64,000 nucleotides of DNA from Siphonodentalium dalli. Lineage: Eukaryota; Mollusca; Scaphopoda; Gadilida; Siphonodentaliidae. The position numbers and the translations under genes are program-made. Below are positions 32,827-45,735 of this stretch, piece after piece. Each line of letters opens with the position of its first letter. The first letter of the stretch is position 1. The stretch lies in assembly GCA_032622095.1 (NCBI GenBank), contig CP136064.1, positions 52,212,073 to 52,276,072 on the forward strand, read 5' to 3'. Below the pieces are notes generated by a model. That model made no database searches and was not told where the DNA came from. It saw nothing but the letters and a program-made list of their open reading frames with translations.

Positions 32827-32948
32827 ATATTAACCCACCGGACATTTCCCCTGCTCATAAAATGCTTTATGCTGAATCCTTTATCGCGGATATCAAAGAA
32901 TGTTTTGACTGGTCAGTAAAGCCTGCATGGTTATGGAGGAATAAATAA
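32827..32948 (+). CDS. Putative terminal exon Z, copy A
   Basis: The acceptor is tatttccccacccag|ATATTA. In phase 1 it reads DINPPDISPAHKMLYAESFI then ADIKECFDWSVKPAWLWRNK and stops at TAA 32946-32948. The composition and the acceptor look like a real last exon, but I do not recognise the protein. An identical exon lies at 41880-42001. Confidence 0.45.
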
Positions 32949-35012
32949 TCTCTCTCTTCACTCAAGCGATGTCAACTCCGTAGATATTATGTTTTGGCAA
33001 ACATGAGTGCGCGTTTTGACAAACATGAAAGCCTGTTTGGACGATCCCTTGTGACATCAACACAGTTGAAAAAACAATGTCATTGTTGTGACTATTGTTA
33101 TCAAAGTATGAATTATAGACATGTTAATGCTATAAAGAGCGTTTGATTTTGTATTTATAATTTTGCAAAGAAAAAATTTATCTTGATATAAGATTTGTCT
33201 TATATGTAGTTAATAGTCAATAATATGGTAATAAGTAAATAAATAATATATAACAGTATTTTACGTTATGAAAAGTGTAATGTGATCGTGTTTAAACGGG
33301 TACTGTCCGTCAATTTCTATAAGTCTAATATCGATAATATATAGAAAAATAAGTAATTTGAGTCGCGGATGTACATGTTCAGGTTAACAGGCTCTCTTAA
33401 AATCAAAGATAATATCAGGGTCGAGATCTCTTAAAAATCAAAGTTGATATATAAAGAGCGTTTAATTTGATATTTAAAATTTTGCAAAGAACATTTTAGA
33501 ATATTAATTCTTACATGCCGTGTAATTAATATGGTAACTTAGTCCGCAGGACTGATCGATATCGAGCGACTAAGACTAGGTGAACCACCATCAAAGCCGT
33601 GAGAGCGCTCAAAAACAAGCTGTGTTGACTTCGACAGCGGGGAGGAGAGCATGGTGGATTTCCTGGACATCGTTGGCCATTCCATTAGATTCAAGTGATT
33701 TGTTATGTACTGATTTTATTATTTATTGTTGTTCCATGTATAATATTCGTCGAAACAAATCTGATTTTACCAAACTATACTTAGTAGTCAATCTGTTAAA
33801 ATTAGTTTACACTAAACACAAGCTTACAGTTTCGTTGATTCTACCACCCACCCCTCCCACCACCCCCGCCCGCCACGAATTTTACGAATGTGGGTACTCC
33901 AACATCTGGGAGATGTACTCCAACAAAACTGGAAGATGATAAATCATTGGTCATAGTCACGCTTTTAATGAAGCAACGAGCGAAAGAGTTAAACAGTCCG
34001 GCAATGTTTGTAAGTTATATACTGATGTCGGAATGGCATATTTCTTAATGTTATTGATATACAATCACCCCGACCCCACTCCCGCGTTTTAGCTCCATCA
34101 TAATCAACTATTCGTTCAACAAACTGAGAGTTTCAGTGGCACCATAGTAGCAAAGAGCAAAGCATATGCTGCAGACTAGACTTATCGATTGACTATCATA
34201 ATATTTTAAATATTATATCATAACTTCAGTGTTTACTATCCGATTTCTCCGGCTGATGGGTCAAACCGTAAAGAAATTGTAATATAAATCACAATTTGCT
34301 ATTAATATGAAAGTATTGAGTCCAAATTTGTAAGATAAAAGTTTAACTACAGATTACATAGTCTATCACGCAATCTTACATAACGCGATTGACAGCTGCA
34401 GCCGCGCTGAGAACAATGGTATATACTGCAACGCGCAACATAATTACCAGTAATTCTGCTATACTAGCTGCTATAGGATAATTTGTACCCGGGGGTATGA
34501 ATGAGTCCAGATTGTAGAGGCACTGTCCACGTCAGGCGGGTGGAGGGTTTGCTAGTATGTCTGGTGGTGGTGTTTACATAGCTTATCATCCTTGTTTCGA
34601 TGTGCCTTTCTGATGAAGAAACCCATTACAATTTCATTGTTATTTTGTTGGTTTATTGTTCTATGATAAGCACAAGTATAGAGGCAAGAATTAGTAATAA
34701 TGAACTGCTTTCCTGTCGATATCAAAGGTCGCTCAAGCAGCGATGTTCTTAATAATCAAAATAAAAGACACAATGTTGTAGAAACTGGTGGCATTTGGCA
34801 ACTTCTAACAGCATTTGGCAAAAATCGTTTTCATTTGTGTGGTCCCGATTTTCCGGGGCGTGTCGTCACATGTTTTGCTTAAATATTTTGTGTCATATTG
34901 ACATTATTTTATTCATATTTTCTTCGAAATGAAGAATTCATATTTTAAAACACGAATAAATTACTTGCTTTCTTTAAATTATCGGTAAATATGTAGTTTT
35001 TCAGATATGTGA

Positions 35013-35160
35013 TTTTATGGTTTAATATTGGTTGATGGGACTTCAAAGGGTAGGTTTGAGGGAATAAACTGTCTTGGTGCCTTCTTGAAGAAATATGTTC
35101 GTTCTTATATTACAAACAGAAGATCTGATCGTGATATACTTCGTCAGTATTACATTCATG
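35013..35160 (+). CDS. Putative exon X, copy A
   Basis: An open stretch ending in a consensus donor (ATTCATG|GTAAGT). It reads VDGTSKGRFEGINCLGAFLK then KYVRSYITNRRSDRD, and leaves in phase 1, which matches the entry phase of exon Z at 41880. The acceptor is not certain; frames before 35013 are closed. Copies B and C (44078-44225, 45736-45883) differ by an Ile to Lys change. No family recognised. Confidence 0.4.
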
Positions 35161-35915
35161 GTAAGTGTTAATATTTAGATATATAGTTGTCTTGGTGTTG
35201 ACTCCAAACAGTCGCCATCGCTTCGTCAACGAAATCTGCACATGCAGGTTTAATACACCCAAATACAAATTAGTAGAGTGATTTCCCCTGGCACCCCAAG
35301 CTAGGATCAGTATTTTTAAAAATCCTGGCAGCTGAATGGTCAATGATACATGGATGAAAAGTGCACGGGAAAATGCATCAAACATAGACACACGGTGAGC
35401 TGTCCAATTGGCGAATAATTTATGGGAGGTGTTGGTGTTTTTTCGATGGTTGTGTCGAGTGTGGAGTTTGTCAAAAATGCAGTGTGACGCAATACGTTCA
35501 CAAGAACTTTTGGCCACATTTTCGTGTGTCTAAAAGGACGTTCTTTAATTTTTACATTCATGGTAAGTGTTAATATTTAGATATATATATAGATGGTTCG
35601 GTCCGGTGTAAGAATATTTTGAAATCTGAACATGAAAATCTGGACTGGCCTCAAGTTTTCCAATTCGGGGAAATTTCCAACCTGACACCCACGCTAATGT
35701 TGGGAAAGTGCCAACTGATGGCCATTTCAGTCAACATTTTGCCAATGAAAGGAAAATATGCAAAATTAATGTTGGTCTAAAAACAACCAACTCGTCACTA
35801 ATAAATTGTTGGAAAATCAAACGAGAACAATTTCAACCTATTTTTTGGTGTGAAAATTCCAACTAGTGCTGCAGGGGGTTTGACTACAGTTGGGGGTAAG
35901 ACCCAGTCGCCACGT

Positions 35916-36050
35916 TAGTCTGGCTGTTGAAGGGTTGAACCCGGAAAAAAATCTTAACAAGCTGAATTTGGTGTCATTCGAAGCAGAATAGCCCCCTGGT
36001 GAACATATCCAAAATCCGCTCAAATCCGCTTTGGGGAATTTTTTTTATTC
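35916..36050 (+). repeat. Left terminal inverted repeat of the Academ-like element
   Basis: Pairs with 41178-41316. Best-conserved blocks are TAGTCTGGCT, ccggaaaaa, cttaacaagct, aacatatccaaaatccgct and aaatccgctttgggga. The arms differ at many sites. Confidence 0.8.
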
Positions 36051-36376
36051 AAGATGGCGTCCAACATGGCCGCTTGAAAGTTGAAATTTTTTAGAATTCT
36101 ATTGTTTGACACACATACTAAAACTATCAACCCGTGTTATAACCAACATTTCTTTTGTAGTGTATATAATATATTTCCAGGGCAAACTATGTTGTTTCCG
36201 AGTAAAAGACCTAAACATGGCGGCCAAAATGTCAGTCAAAACCGGAAAATATGTGTTTTTCTAATATTTTCCCACTAACTTTCCATATTATGAATCTATT
36301 GACTTTGAATCTCCCACCGAACGAAATATAAATCTATTGAGGGGGTTCAGATTGCTTTCTAGTGATAAAGCCACAT

Positions 36377-37560
36377 TCAATCCAGTTCCTGATCAACAAC
36401 CGTTTGCTCAAAATTCGTGCAAATCTCCCCACGACAATCCCCACAGGCAGTGACACACTTAACTCCATTTTTCCGACAGGAATATTGATTTGTGCCACAA
36501 GGATTTCTTGACGACATTTTACAATTGCATCGAATGAATTTAAGAAGATTTTCTGGTGCTGGTTCTAGGTCAGTCATTGTTGGGATAAGTATTGACCCCT
36601 GCAGTTGCCATCCCCAATGTCTTGGTTCTAGATTTATTTCCCCGAGATATGCCCAGATTAATATCTGTAAGTGAACCCTAAGACTATGGAAATAGGCTGC
36701 CCTCTCTGTAGGTGGCAATTTCTGAGGTTCGATAGCAGACCTGCCGGAGGAAATCATGGTCATGAACTTCGCGTATCTTAGATGGGCGAGGGACTCTCCG
36801 TCCTTGTCTGAATACATTTTAACGAAAATTTTCGAACCTGCCTCGCCTACCTGTTGGGCTGACGCAGCCCGATTGCTGATTTCTATCGAAAGATGCTGCA
36901 ATTGAGCAGACGATTCTAATCGTTTTACCAAGCCTGTCTTTCCCTGTCCAAATATCGCCGATGTTGTGTCACACCCACCCCGAGCATGCAAGAAAAGAAT
37001 ATGTTTAGTGACCAAATCACCGGCTTTGTGCACGATATAAGCAACATTCCACACCCCACCGCTTTTGTGTGACTTTCGCATCTCAGACTTGAAATATATA
37101 TTTGATAATGAGCCTTTCCAGTGATGTAGGAGTAAAACTAGAACATCTGTGTCATCAGCAACAACAACTACCTGTGATTTTGATGCTGATTCTATGGCAA
37201 CTGAAACAATCATTGTGTCTGCGTCAGATGTACTGTTATGGACTGTGTGATGAGCGCCCCGTAGCGCCTTGCTGAGTAGATGTATAAACTGCTGATTGTT
37301 CGTTTCGTTCGAAAGAAACACTTCTTGATTGTTGTGAACCTGCATAATATCGGTCAGATGGACATCAGCACATGTTTTGCCCACTCTTCGCTGGTGTTCA
37401 TGATCCTTAATCGATGGTCCTTGCCCATAGCCATCGAAAACTATTGAGCAAGCACCATACTTGTTCTTAACATATCTTACATAATGTTCAACCACTTGTT
37501 TGTAGTTGCATTTCTTTGACCATTTAACTCGGTGGAGGAGAGCGCCACCATCGATGACAA
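36377..37560 (-). pseudogene. XPG/PIN-like nuclease plus CXC C-terminal region of the transposase
   Basis: The longest intact piece (372 codons from 37495). The XPG-like part has VFDGYG, KDHEHQRR, SDADT and VADDTDVLVLLLHHW; HARGGCDTTSAIFGQGK (around residue 171) is a conserved block of this transposase family. The last 50 residues hold eight cysteines (C323, 325, 333, 340, 347, 351, 354, 359) in a CxC...C..C....C pattern like the tesmin/TSO1 CXC zinc-binding motif. The frame before 37495 is shifted by one base, but IDGGALLHRVKW is readable. Confidence 0.8.
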
Positions 37561-40555
37561 TAACTGCTTCTTAGGCGATTGTATTACCTCGACACCTTCA
37601 GTTAATGCATTTGCCAATTGTGCTTTGGTTGGTTTTCGTAGAGTATGTTCCTTGAACAGAGATGTTGGTACCACTGTCAGTTCATATTTGAAGTATTTGT
37701 CGATGTCTTCTTTTCGTTGAGCAATAGCTATTCGTCGTGAGAACAAAACAGTAGGATTAATATCGACTCGGTTGTTTTCGATCTTAACTCCAGGTTAACC
37801 ACGGATATTTCTTGGGTAGGTCAAGCATCATTTGCAAATACAAGCGACAGCTCTTCGCATAGTGCACGTGCCCAGTGGCGGCAAACACATTCAACATTTT
37901 TCCAACAACTACTAAATGGAGATTCCAATCTCCTGTTCTCTCAGCTCGAATAAAATCTTTCAACATTTCTATATACTCCATATACTGTAACCAAAGTTTG
38001 GATGTTCTGGATTTCTCGCCAATGTATGTCTTGTAATATAACATAAGTTCGTTCAATTTGAGCAGTTCTGTTGAATCGGAAACAGCCGAAACTTGAATGG
38101 TCTCATCAAACGACTCATTTATCGCTTTCACTTCAGCCTGACTAAGCTTCTCCCCTTCGAAACTGGCAGTACCAGTTGAAGTGATTCTTTCGATTGCCGA
38201 TTCTTCGACATTTGATGTCGAAGGTACTTCGATATTTAACGTTGGAGGTACTTCATCATTTGATTTTGCAGATAATTCGGTATCTGATGTCGAGTTTGAC
38301 CCCGCATCATCGGCTGTCGACTTGGAAATTTCATTGGAATCCTCAGAGATCAATTCACCCAACAGCTTGTTCGTAAGGGCTCCGTCCACAAGGAAATTAC
38401 CTCTGAGTGCTCACGAGAATGCCTTCCCGGAAAGCATTGTGACAACTACGTTTGAGCCATAAGCGTTTTCAAGAGCCTCATCTAACCCCGACCCATTCAT
38501 CATGGTACCAATGCTACCCCTGAAACTCATCATCAGATGGAAGCCGCCGAGTATACAAACTATTCCAAGTGACTTGGCTTCAATTGTCTCAATCGCTTTG
38601 AGCCAAAGTGGCTGGTCAAACGTCAAGCGTGGAGTCACAATTCCCAACTGTGTCGCATGATTCTGAATATACATCAAAGTAGAAAATAAACAAGACTCAT
38701 CTGATGGGTTGAGGTCTATTATCGGTAGAAAAAGAACTTCTGACTTGGCTGAAGGTTCTGAGCGATTTGAAGAAAAGATGTGTTCCATGAATCCAGACCA
38801 GTTCGGTCTATGCTTCATTGCTCGATTTGAAAGCCAACAGCAATTCCATAACAAATCAGTGTTCAAACCTGGAGGCAGTGTGTATGGGTTTTGTTACTCA
38901 AGCATGGGTCGGTACTTTATTGTGGATAATCCCAGATTTGTAGGTTTCAAATAGTGTATGATAGGCACATGCACCCTTGTCTTCGATTAGTTATTCAACC
39001 ACAACACATTTTTGACGAGTGATCACTTTTGATGTATGTGTAAGCAGGGTATCATCCTTCGGAGTTGATACTGCGATTATACCCATACCATGAAATGAAC
39101 CTTTACCATCAATAGCAGCGATGTTGTGGTCGACGTTATCTGCTACCCACTGAGTAAAGGTACCTGGAAAATACTCAACTAGTGTACTCTCAATACTATC
39201 AACCTGGATCACTGATTGCTTGTACCTGCTTACTTCGTCGTAAGTAATTGAAAACCCCAATTTAGACAGTTCATCAACAAACCACCTTGACCCGAACACG
39301 TGATCCATTTCAGCCCCAATACCAAAAAGTGTAGGGGTGATAACAGACCGGGACCTCGCAGAGTGCACGATAATGTGACCAATGCTATTCTGTTTGATGT
39401 CAGATGGAACAATTATCTCCAGAAACATTTGTAAATGGCGAGGAATCCATTTATTTCTGTTGTCAATATTCCCTATCTCCTCGCTGGTTGGGTAGGTTTT
39501 CTTATCATATTTCATTTCCCGCAACTTTGCCCTAATCATCTTCGCAGCGGTCACAACAATTCTGTCTGCTTCCTCCTCTATGTCATCTTTCTTATCCGCA
39601 TACCACTTGTCATTTATCAAGTACTTGGCCATATCTTTGAAGAAAATGACGTTGCTACGCCCTTCGACTTCAGCAAAAAATATATACTCCCCATACCGTT
39701 CTTCCAATTTCTGTTTAAGGCGTTTTATTGAATATGATTCTGACCCAATTGCTAGCTCTACCATTCGAGTATGTAACTCGGACAGAGTATACAGTTATGT
39801 ACCACCTCCTGACTCCAGCCATGCACACAACGAATCAAATGAGCGTTACATTTTGACACTTGGTGTTCTGCCCTGTGGTTTTCTCTCAGATGGTTCCTCA
39901 TTTATTTCTCCTAAGAACATGGAGAAACAAGATGCATGATATACGGCTTCTGCAGCAACGAGATCAATGCAACTTAGAATGCGTTTCTGAACCTTAAATG
40001 CCCGCGAATCATCTCTTATTCGGCAATGTTCTAAAACTCTGTCTCTAATAGGGAGAGTTGTTGCTGTTCGCACTTGCCTTCAATACCGGGATGACGAGGA
40101 TCTGATATATGGCACCCTTTCCACATATGAAAGTCTTCTTTGAAATTAAATGGGTCTTGTTTAGACCTCATTTTCGTAGAGAGCGGAACCGTATCCATAC
40201 ACTCAGGATTGACACTGAAGGTTCGTTTCCTATCAGTGCAATCACGCCTACAGTCTTTATGGACCAAGACCTTACCAATGGGTGTGGTTATTAATTGCCC
40301 CTTCAAATATTCAAATAAGTGGTGATATCCTCGCTTATCAGAGAAATCAATCCAAGTCTCCAATCCTTTTGCCATAACGTGTACCAATGGCTTGTCCTTA
40401 GTGTCCAGATTACATTGACACATGCTATGAAATGATAAGACGCACATGTCCTCTTGAAAGTTGCTGGCCCCTACATACGGGGTTGGTTCTGCCATCGCCG
40501 AACACGTACCAGACAAAACCAATGAGACTATAGTATGAGAATTAAAAAAACTCAA
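36377..40555 (-). pseudogene. Academ-like transposase gene, decayed
   Basis: Minus-strand order: N-terminal Cys/His-rich region (40555-40031, then 40073-39846, ending CIDLVAAEAVYHASC), a central core (39764-38991, with FTQWVADNVDHNIAAIDGKG; 38866-38411, with FDQPLW and LGGFHLMMSF), an acidic linker (38389-37784), an XPG/PIN-like nuclease (37746-36600) and a C-terminal CXC motif. Nuclease acidic residues are visible: IDGG at about 37550, VFDGYG (D21 counted from 37495), SDADT (D91, D93) and ADDTDVL (D114, D115, D117). About 1400 residues in total. At least three frameshifts (about 40075, 38990, 37565) and in-frame stops near 39846, 39800, 38910, 38409 and 37785. The TGA near 38409 interrupts AFS-ALRG and looks like CGA to TGA decay. 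Similar multi-copy proteins are common in invertebrate genomes. Confidence 0.8.
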
Positions 40556-41177
40556 CCAAGAACAATGCAGTTTCAGTGTACTATAAGCATTCTGCGTATG
40601 TTGGCACCGTTAGGTTTCAACAGAAGGCGAAAAATAAGCACAATGTCACACAAAAACCTATCAAAATAACTATATTAATAAATTATTTGTCACTACACGC
40701 TTGAAGAAACAATAGCTACGTTCTATTTGATAGTTGTATTGCATCATTACATAAATCATTGAATTTATCGCCTTGAACCATTAAAGAGCGTTCAACATGA
40801 ATCATTTCCCGATTTGGTTAAAATAAAGAGCGTTAGTTTACACGTATAGGCCCACCACGTCGTCTTTCCACAGTGTATCGTTACGTTCAAGCAAGAATGA
40901 TAAATTCGAGACTGACTCTTTGTAGTTTAATGAAAGCTATTAAAGAGCGTTTAATTAAACGGAATTTCATCATGATATAAGAAATACGTTTTACATTGTC
41001 CATATTTATGTAAATATATTATCTGATGGCGGGGCAATTATATAATCGTTCATTATATATACATTTCTGTACTGAAAACAACTGTTATCTATATCACTTT
41101 GCGCATATACAGAGTCCCGTAGTCACAATTACCTTTATAAATTACGTCAGACCCCTCCCCTATTCAGGGCGCTGTAG
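40556..41177. other. Non-coding 5' flank of the transposase gene
   Basis: AT-rich, containing three aaagagcgtt(c/t)aa-like strings (about 40790, 40827, 40940) that also occur in the host tandem unit (for example 33140, 33457). They could be regulatory or chance similarity. No conserved promoter element can be named. Confidence 0.35.
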
Positions 41178-41316
41178 AAATTTTTCCCCAAAGCGGATTT
41201 TAGCGGATTTTGGATATGTTATACACGAATGTCTCCCCTTTCCATCGATACCAAAATTAGCTTGTTAAGAATTTTTTCCGGTTAGGTAATTTATTTCAGC
41301 TCCGAAAGCCAGACTA
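41178..41316 (-). repeat. Right terminal inverted repeat of the Academ-like element
   Basis: Complement of 35916-36050, ending agccagacta at 41316. The 5' end of the transposase gene (40555) lies about 620 bp inside it, so promoter signals would sit between. Confidence 0.8.
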
Positions 41317-41879
41317 CGTCCCTACTTGGCACCTCATGCCAAGAGCGAGGTCTTGCATTCACTGAAGACTAGAAATCGTCGATATTAGATTTGTTTTGGG
41401 GTGGAAAATAGGAGTGGCTCCCGGGGAGGAGAGGGGAGTTACCACCCCACATGTCTGGGAAGTGTTAGCCCCCTCCCCGTTGGGGAGATATGCGATGGTC
41501 CAGTAGCTATTGCTCCACATTGTCGGGAAATCGTATATGGCCCGGGTCCAGGGGGGGGGGGGGGGGGGTCGGAAAAAATGTTCAGGCATGTATGCTGATT
41601 TTTTACTTTCGACCCTTCTTGGGACCCATCCATCCCCGCGTCCAAAAGTTTTTCCGTTTTCGGCAGTTTTTCCCCGACCATTTTTGGACACCCACCCTTT
41701 TTAACACTAAAACAGAGATTTGCGGGGGGAATTAAGCTGTTGTCCGTGTATTGTCAGGTCGTAAATTGACTTGACTTACCTGGCACTGCATGTGAATCTC
41801 TCTGTATTGGTTTGTTTTCGGAAATAATATTTTGATCGATGATAGTTTTTATATGTATACTAATTATTTCCCCACCCAG

Positions 41880-42001
41880 ATATTAACCCACCGGACATTT
41901 CCCCTGCTCATAAAATGCTTTATGCTGAATCCTTTATCGCGGATATCAAAGAATGTTTTGACTGGTCAGTAAAGCCTGCATGGTTATGGAGGAATAAATA
42001 A
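41880..42001 (+). CDS. Putative terminal exon Z, copy B
   Basis: Same acceptor, peptide and TAA as copy A at 32827. Exon X at 35160 leaves in phase 1 and could splice here in frame across the intron that holds the Academ-like element. Confidence 0.45.
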
Positions 42002-44077
42002 TCTCTCTCTTCACTCAAGCGATGTCAACTCCGTAGATATTATGTTTTGGCAAACATGAGTGCGCGTTTTGACAAACATGAAAGCCTGTTTGGACGATCC
42101 CTTGTGACATCAACACAGTTGAAAAAACAATGTCATTGTTGTGACTATTGTTATCAAAGTATGAATTATAGACATGTTAATGCTATAAAGAGCGTTTGAT
42201 TTTGTATTTATAATTTTGCAAAGAAAACAATTTATCTTGATATAAGATTTGTCTTATATGTAGTTAATAGTCAATAATATGGTAATAAGTAAATAAATAA
42301 TATATAACAGTATTTTACGTTATGAAAAGTGTAATGTGATCGTGTTTAAACGGGTACTGTCCGTCAATTTCTATAAATCTAATATCGATAATATATAGAA
42401 AAATAAGTAATTTGAGTCGCGGATGTACATGTTCAGGTTAACAGGCTCTCTTAAAATCAAAGATAATAACAGGGTCGAGATCTCTTAAAAATCAAAGTTG
42501 ATATATAAAGAGCGTTTAATTTGATATTTAAAATTTTGCAAAGAACATTTTAGAATATTAATTCTTACATGCCGTGTAATTAATATGGTAACTTAGTCCG
42601 CAGGACTGATCGATATCGAGCGACTAAGACTAGGTGAACCACCATCAAAGCCGTGAGAGCGCTCAAAAACAAGCTGTGTTGACTTCGACAGCGGGAAGGA
42701 GAGCATGGTGGATTTCCTGGACATCGTTGGCCATTCCATTAGATTCAAGTGATTTGTTATGTACTGATTTTATTATTTATTGTTGTTCCATGTATAATAT
42801 TCGTCGAAACAAATCTGATTTTACCAAACTATACTTAGTAGTCAATCTGTTAAAATTAGTTTACACTAAACACAAGCTTACAGTTTCGTTGATTCTACCA
42901 CCCACCCCCCCCCCCCCCCCCCCACCCCCGCCCGCCACGAATTTTACGAATGTGGATACTCCAACATCTGGGAGATGTACTCCAACAAAACTGGAAGATG
43001 ATAAATCATTGGTCATAGTCACGCTTTTAATGAAGCATACGAGCGAAAGAGTTAAACAGTCCTGCAATGTTTGTAAGTTATATACTGATGTCGGAATGGC
43101 ATATTTCTTAATGTTATTGATATACAATCACCCCGACCCCACTCCCGCGTTTTAGCTCCATCATAATCAACTATTCGTTCAACAAACTGAGAGTTTCAGT
43201 GGCACCATAGTAGCAAAGAGCAAAGAATATGCTGCAGACTAGACTTATCGATTGACTATCATAATATTTTTAATATTATATCATAACTTCAGTGTTTACT
43301 ATCCGATTTCTCCGGCTGATGGGTCAAACCGTAAAGAAATTGTAATATAAATCACAATTTGCTATTAATATGAAAGTATTGAGTCCAAAGTTGTAAGATA
43401 AAAGTTTAACTACAGATTACATAGTCTATCACGCAATCTTACATAACGCGATTGACAGCTGCAGCCGCGCTGAGAACAATGGTATATACTGCAACGCGCA
43501 ACATAATTACCAGTAATTCTGCTATACTAGCTGCTATAGGATAATTTGTACCCGGGGGTATGAATGAGTCCAGATTGTAGAGGCACTGTCCACGTCAGGC
43601 GGGTGGAGGGTTTGCTAGTATGTCTGGTGGTGGTGTTTACATAGCTTATCATCCTTGTTTCGATGTGCCTTTCTGATGAAGAAACCCATTACAATTTCAT
43701 TGTTATTTTGTTGGTTTATTGTTCTATGATAAGCACAAGTATATAGAGGCAAGAATTAGTAATAATGAACTGCTTTCCTGTCGATATCAAAGGTCGCCCA
43801 AGCAGCGATTTTCTTAATAATCAAAATAAAAGACACAATGTTGTAGAAACTGGTGGCATTTGGCAACTTCTAACAGCATTTGGCAAAAATCGTTTTCATT
43901 TGTGTGGTCCCGATTTTCCGGGGCGGGTCGTCACATGTTTTGCTTAAATATTTTGTGTCATATTGACATTTTTTTCTTCATATTTTCTTCGAAATGAAGA
44001 ATTTATATTTTAAAACACGAATAAATTACTTGCTTTCTTTAAATTATCGGTAAATATGTAGTTTTTCAGATATGTGA

Positions 44078-44225
44078 TTTTATGGTTTAATATTGGTTGA
44101 TGGGACTTCAAAGGGTAGGTTTGAGGGAATAAACTGTCTTGGTGCCTTCTTGAAGAAATATGTTCGTTCTTATATTACAAACAGAAGATCTGATCGTGAT
44201 AAACTTCGTCAGTATTACATTCATG
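44078..44225 (+). CDS. Putative exon X, copy B
   Basis: Copy of 35013-35160 with the same donor (CATG|GTAAGT). It reads RRSDRDKLRQYYIH at the end. Confidence 0.35.
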
Positions 44226-45735
44226 GTAAGTGTTAATATTTAGATATATAGTTGTCTTGGTGTTGACTCCAAACAGTCGCCATCGCTTCGTCAACGAAAT
44301 CTGCACATGCAGGTTTAATGCACCCAAATACAAATTAATAAGAGTGATTTCCCCTGGCACCCCAAGCTAGGATCAGTATTTTTTTAAATCCTGGCAGCTG
44401 AATGGTCAATGATAATGGATGAAAAGTGCACGGGAAAATGCATCAAACATAGACACACGGTGAGCTGTCCAATTGGCGAATAATTTATGGGAGGTGTTGG
44501 TGTTTTTTCGATGGTAGTGTCTAGTGTGGAGTTTGTCAAAAATGCAGTGTGACGCAATACGTTCACAAGAACTTTTGGCCACATTTTCGTGTGTCTAAAA
44601 GGACGTTCTTTAATTTTTACATTCATGGTAAGTGTTAATATTTAGATATATATATAGATGGTTCGGTCCGGTGTAAGAATATTTTGAAATCTGAACATGA
44701 AAATCTGGACTGGCCTCAAGTTTTCCAATTCGGGGAAATTTACAACCTGACACCCACGCTAATGTTGGGAAAGTGCCAACTGATGGCCATTTCAGTCAAC
44801 ATTTTGCCAATGAAAGGAAAATATGCAAAATTAATGTTGGTCTAAAAACAACCAACTCGTCACTAATAAATTGTTGGAAAATCAAACGAGAACAATTTCA
44901 ACCTATTTTTTGGTGTGAAAATTCCAACTAGTGCTGCAGGAGGTTTGACTACAGTTGGGGGTAAGACCCAGTCGCCACGTCCTTACTTGGCACCTCATGC
45001 CAAGAGCGAGGTCTTGCATTCCCTGATATGAAAGTATTGAGTCCAAAGTTGTAAGATAAAAGTTTAACTACAGATTACATAGTCTATCACGCAATCTTAC
45101 ATAACGCGATTGACAGCTGCAGCCGCGCTGAGAACAATGGTATATACTGCAACGCGCAACATAATTACCAGTAATTCTGCTATACTAGCTGCTATAGGAT
45201 AATTTGTACCCGGGGGTATGAATGAGTCCAGATTGTAGAGGCACTGTCCACGTCAGGCGGGTGGAGGGTTTGCTAGTATGTCTGGTGGTGGTGTTTACAT
45301 AGCTTATCATCCTTGTTTCGATGTGCCTTTCTGATGAAGAAACCCATTACAATTTCATTGTTATTTTGTTGGTTTATTGTTCTATGATAAGCACAAGTAT
45401 ATAGAGGCAAGAATTAGTAATAATGAACTGCTTTCCTGTCGATATCAAAGGTCGCCCAAGCAGCGATTTTCTTAATAATCAAAATAAAAGACACAATGTT
45501 GTAGAAACTGGTGGCATTTGGCAACTTCTAACAGCATTTGGCAAAAATCGTTTTCATTTGTGTGGTCCCGATTTTCCGGGGCGGGTCGTCACATGTTTTG
45601 CTTAAATATTTTGTGTCATATTGACATTTTTTTCTTCATATTTTCTTCGAAATGAAGAATTTATATTTTAAAACACGAATAAATTACTTGCTTTCTTTAA
45701 ATTATCGGTAAATATGTAGTTTTTCAGATATGTGA

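Larger units (their letters stand above)
35916..41316 (-). mobile_element. Academ-like DNA transposon with XPG-type nuclease
   Basis: 5401 bp flanked by a CGT duplication (35913-35915 and 41317-41319). The uninterrupted target, ccacgtccttacttgg, is present in sister copies at about 44975 and 46633. Termini are TAGTCTGGCT and AGCCAGACTA. Imperfect inverted repeats extend about 130-140 bp and include cttaacaagct, aacatatccaaaatccgct and aaatccgctttgggga. It carries one decayed minus-strand transposase gene. 3-4 bp duplications plus a transposase combining a Cys-rich domain and an XPG-like nuclease are features described for the Academ superfamily. Confidence 0.82.
32678..41730. repeat. Tandem duplication, copy A (interrupted by a transposon)
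   Basis: Positions 32678-35915 plus 41317-41730 match 41731-44980 plus 46639-47050 with only scattered substitutions and small indels. The break between the two parts is the 5401 bp transposon at 35916-41316. The start is marked by attaagctgttgtc (32678 and 41731). Without the insertion the unit is about 3.65 kb. The internal motif attcatggtaagtgttaata occurs twice, about 400 bp apart, in each copy. Confidence 0.9.

Noticed and set aside
33580-33939. Open frame repeated at 42634-43155
   Set aside because: It passes through a length-variable C-run and reads differently in the two copies, so it is a by-product of the duplication.
34700-34882. 60-codon open frame repeated in three copies (34700, 43765, 45423)
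   Set aside because: Repetition is explained by the DNA duplication; no domain and no convincing splice sites.
35110-35517. 135-codon minus-strand frame, truncated in the other copies
   Set aside because: Small indels close the frame in copies B and C; no recognisable protein.
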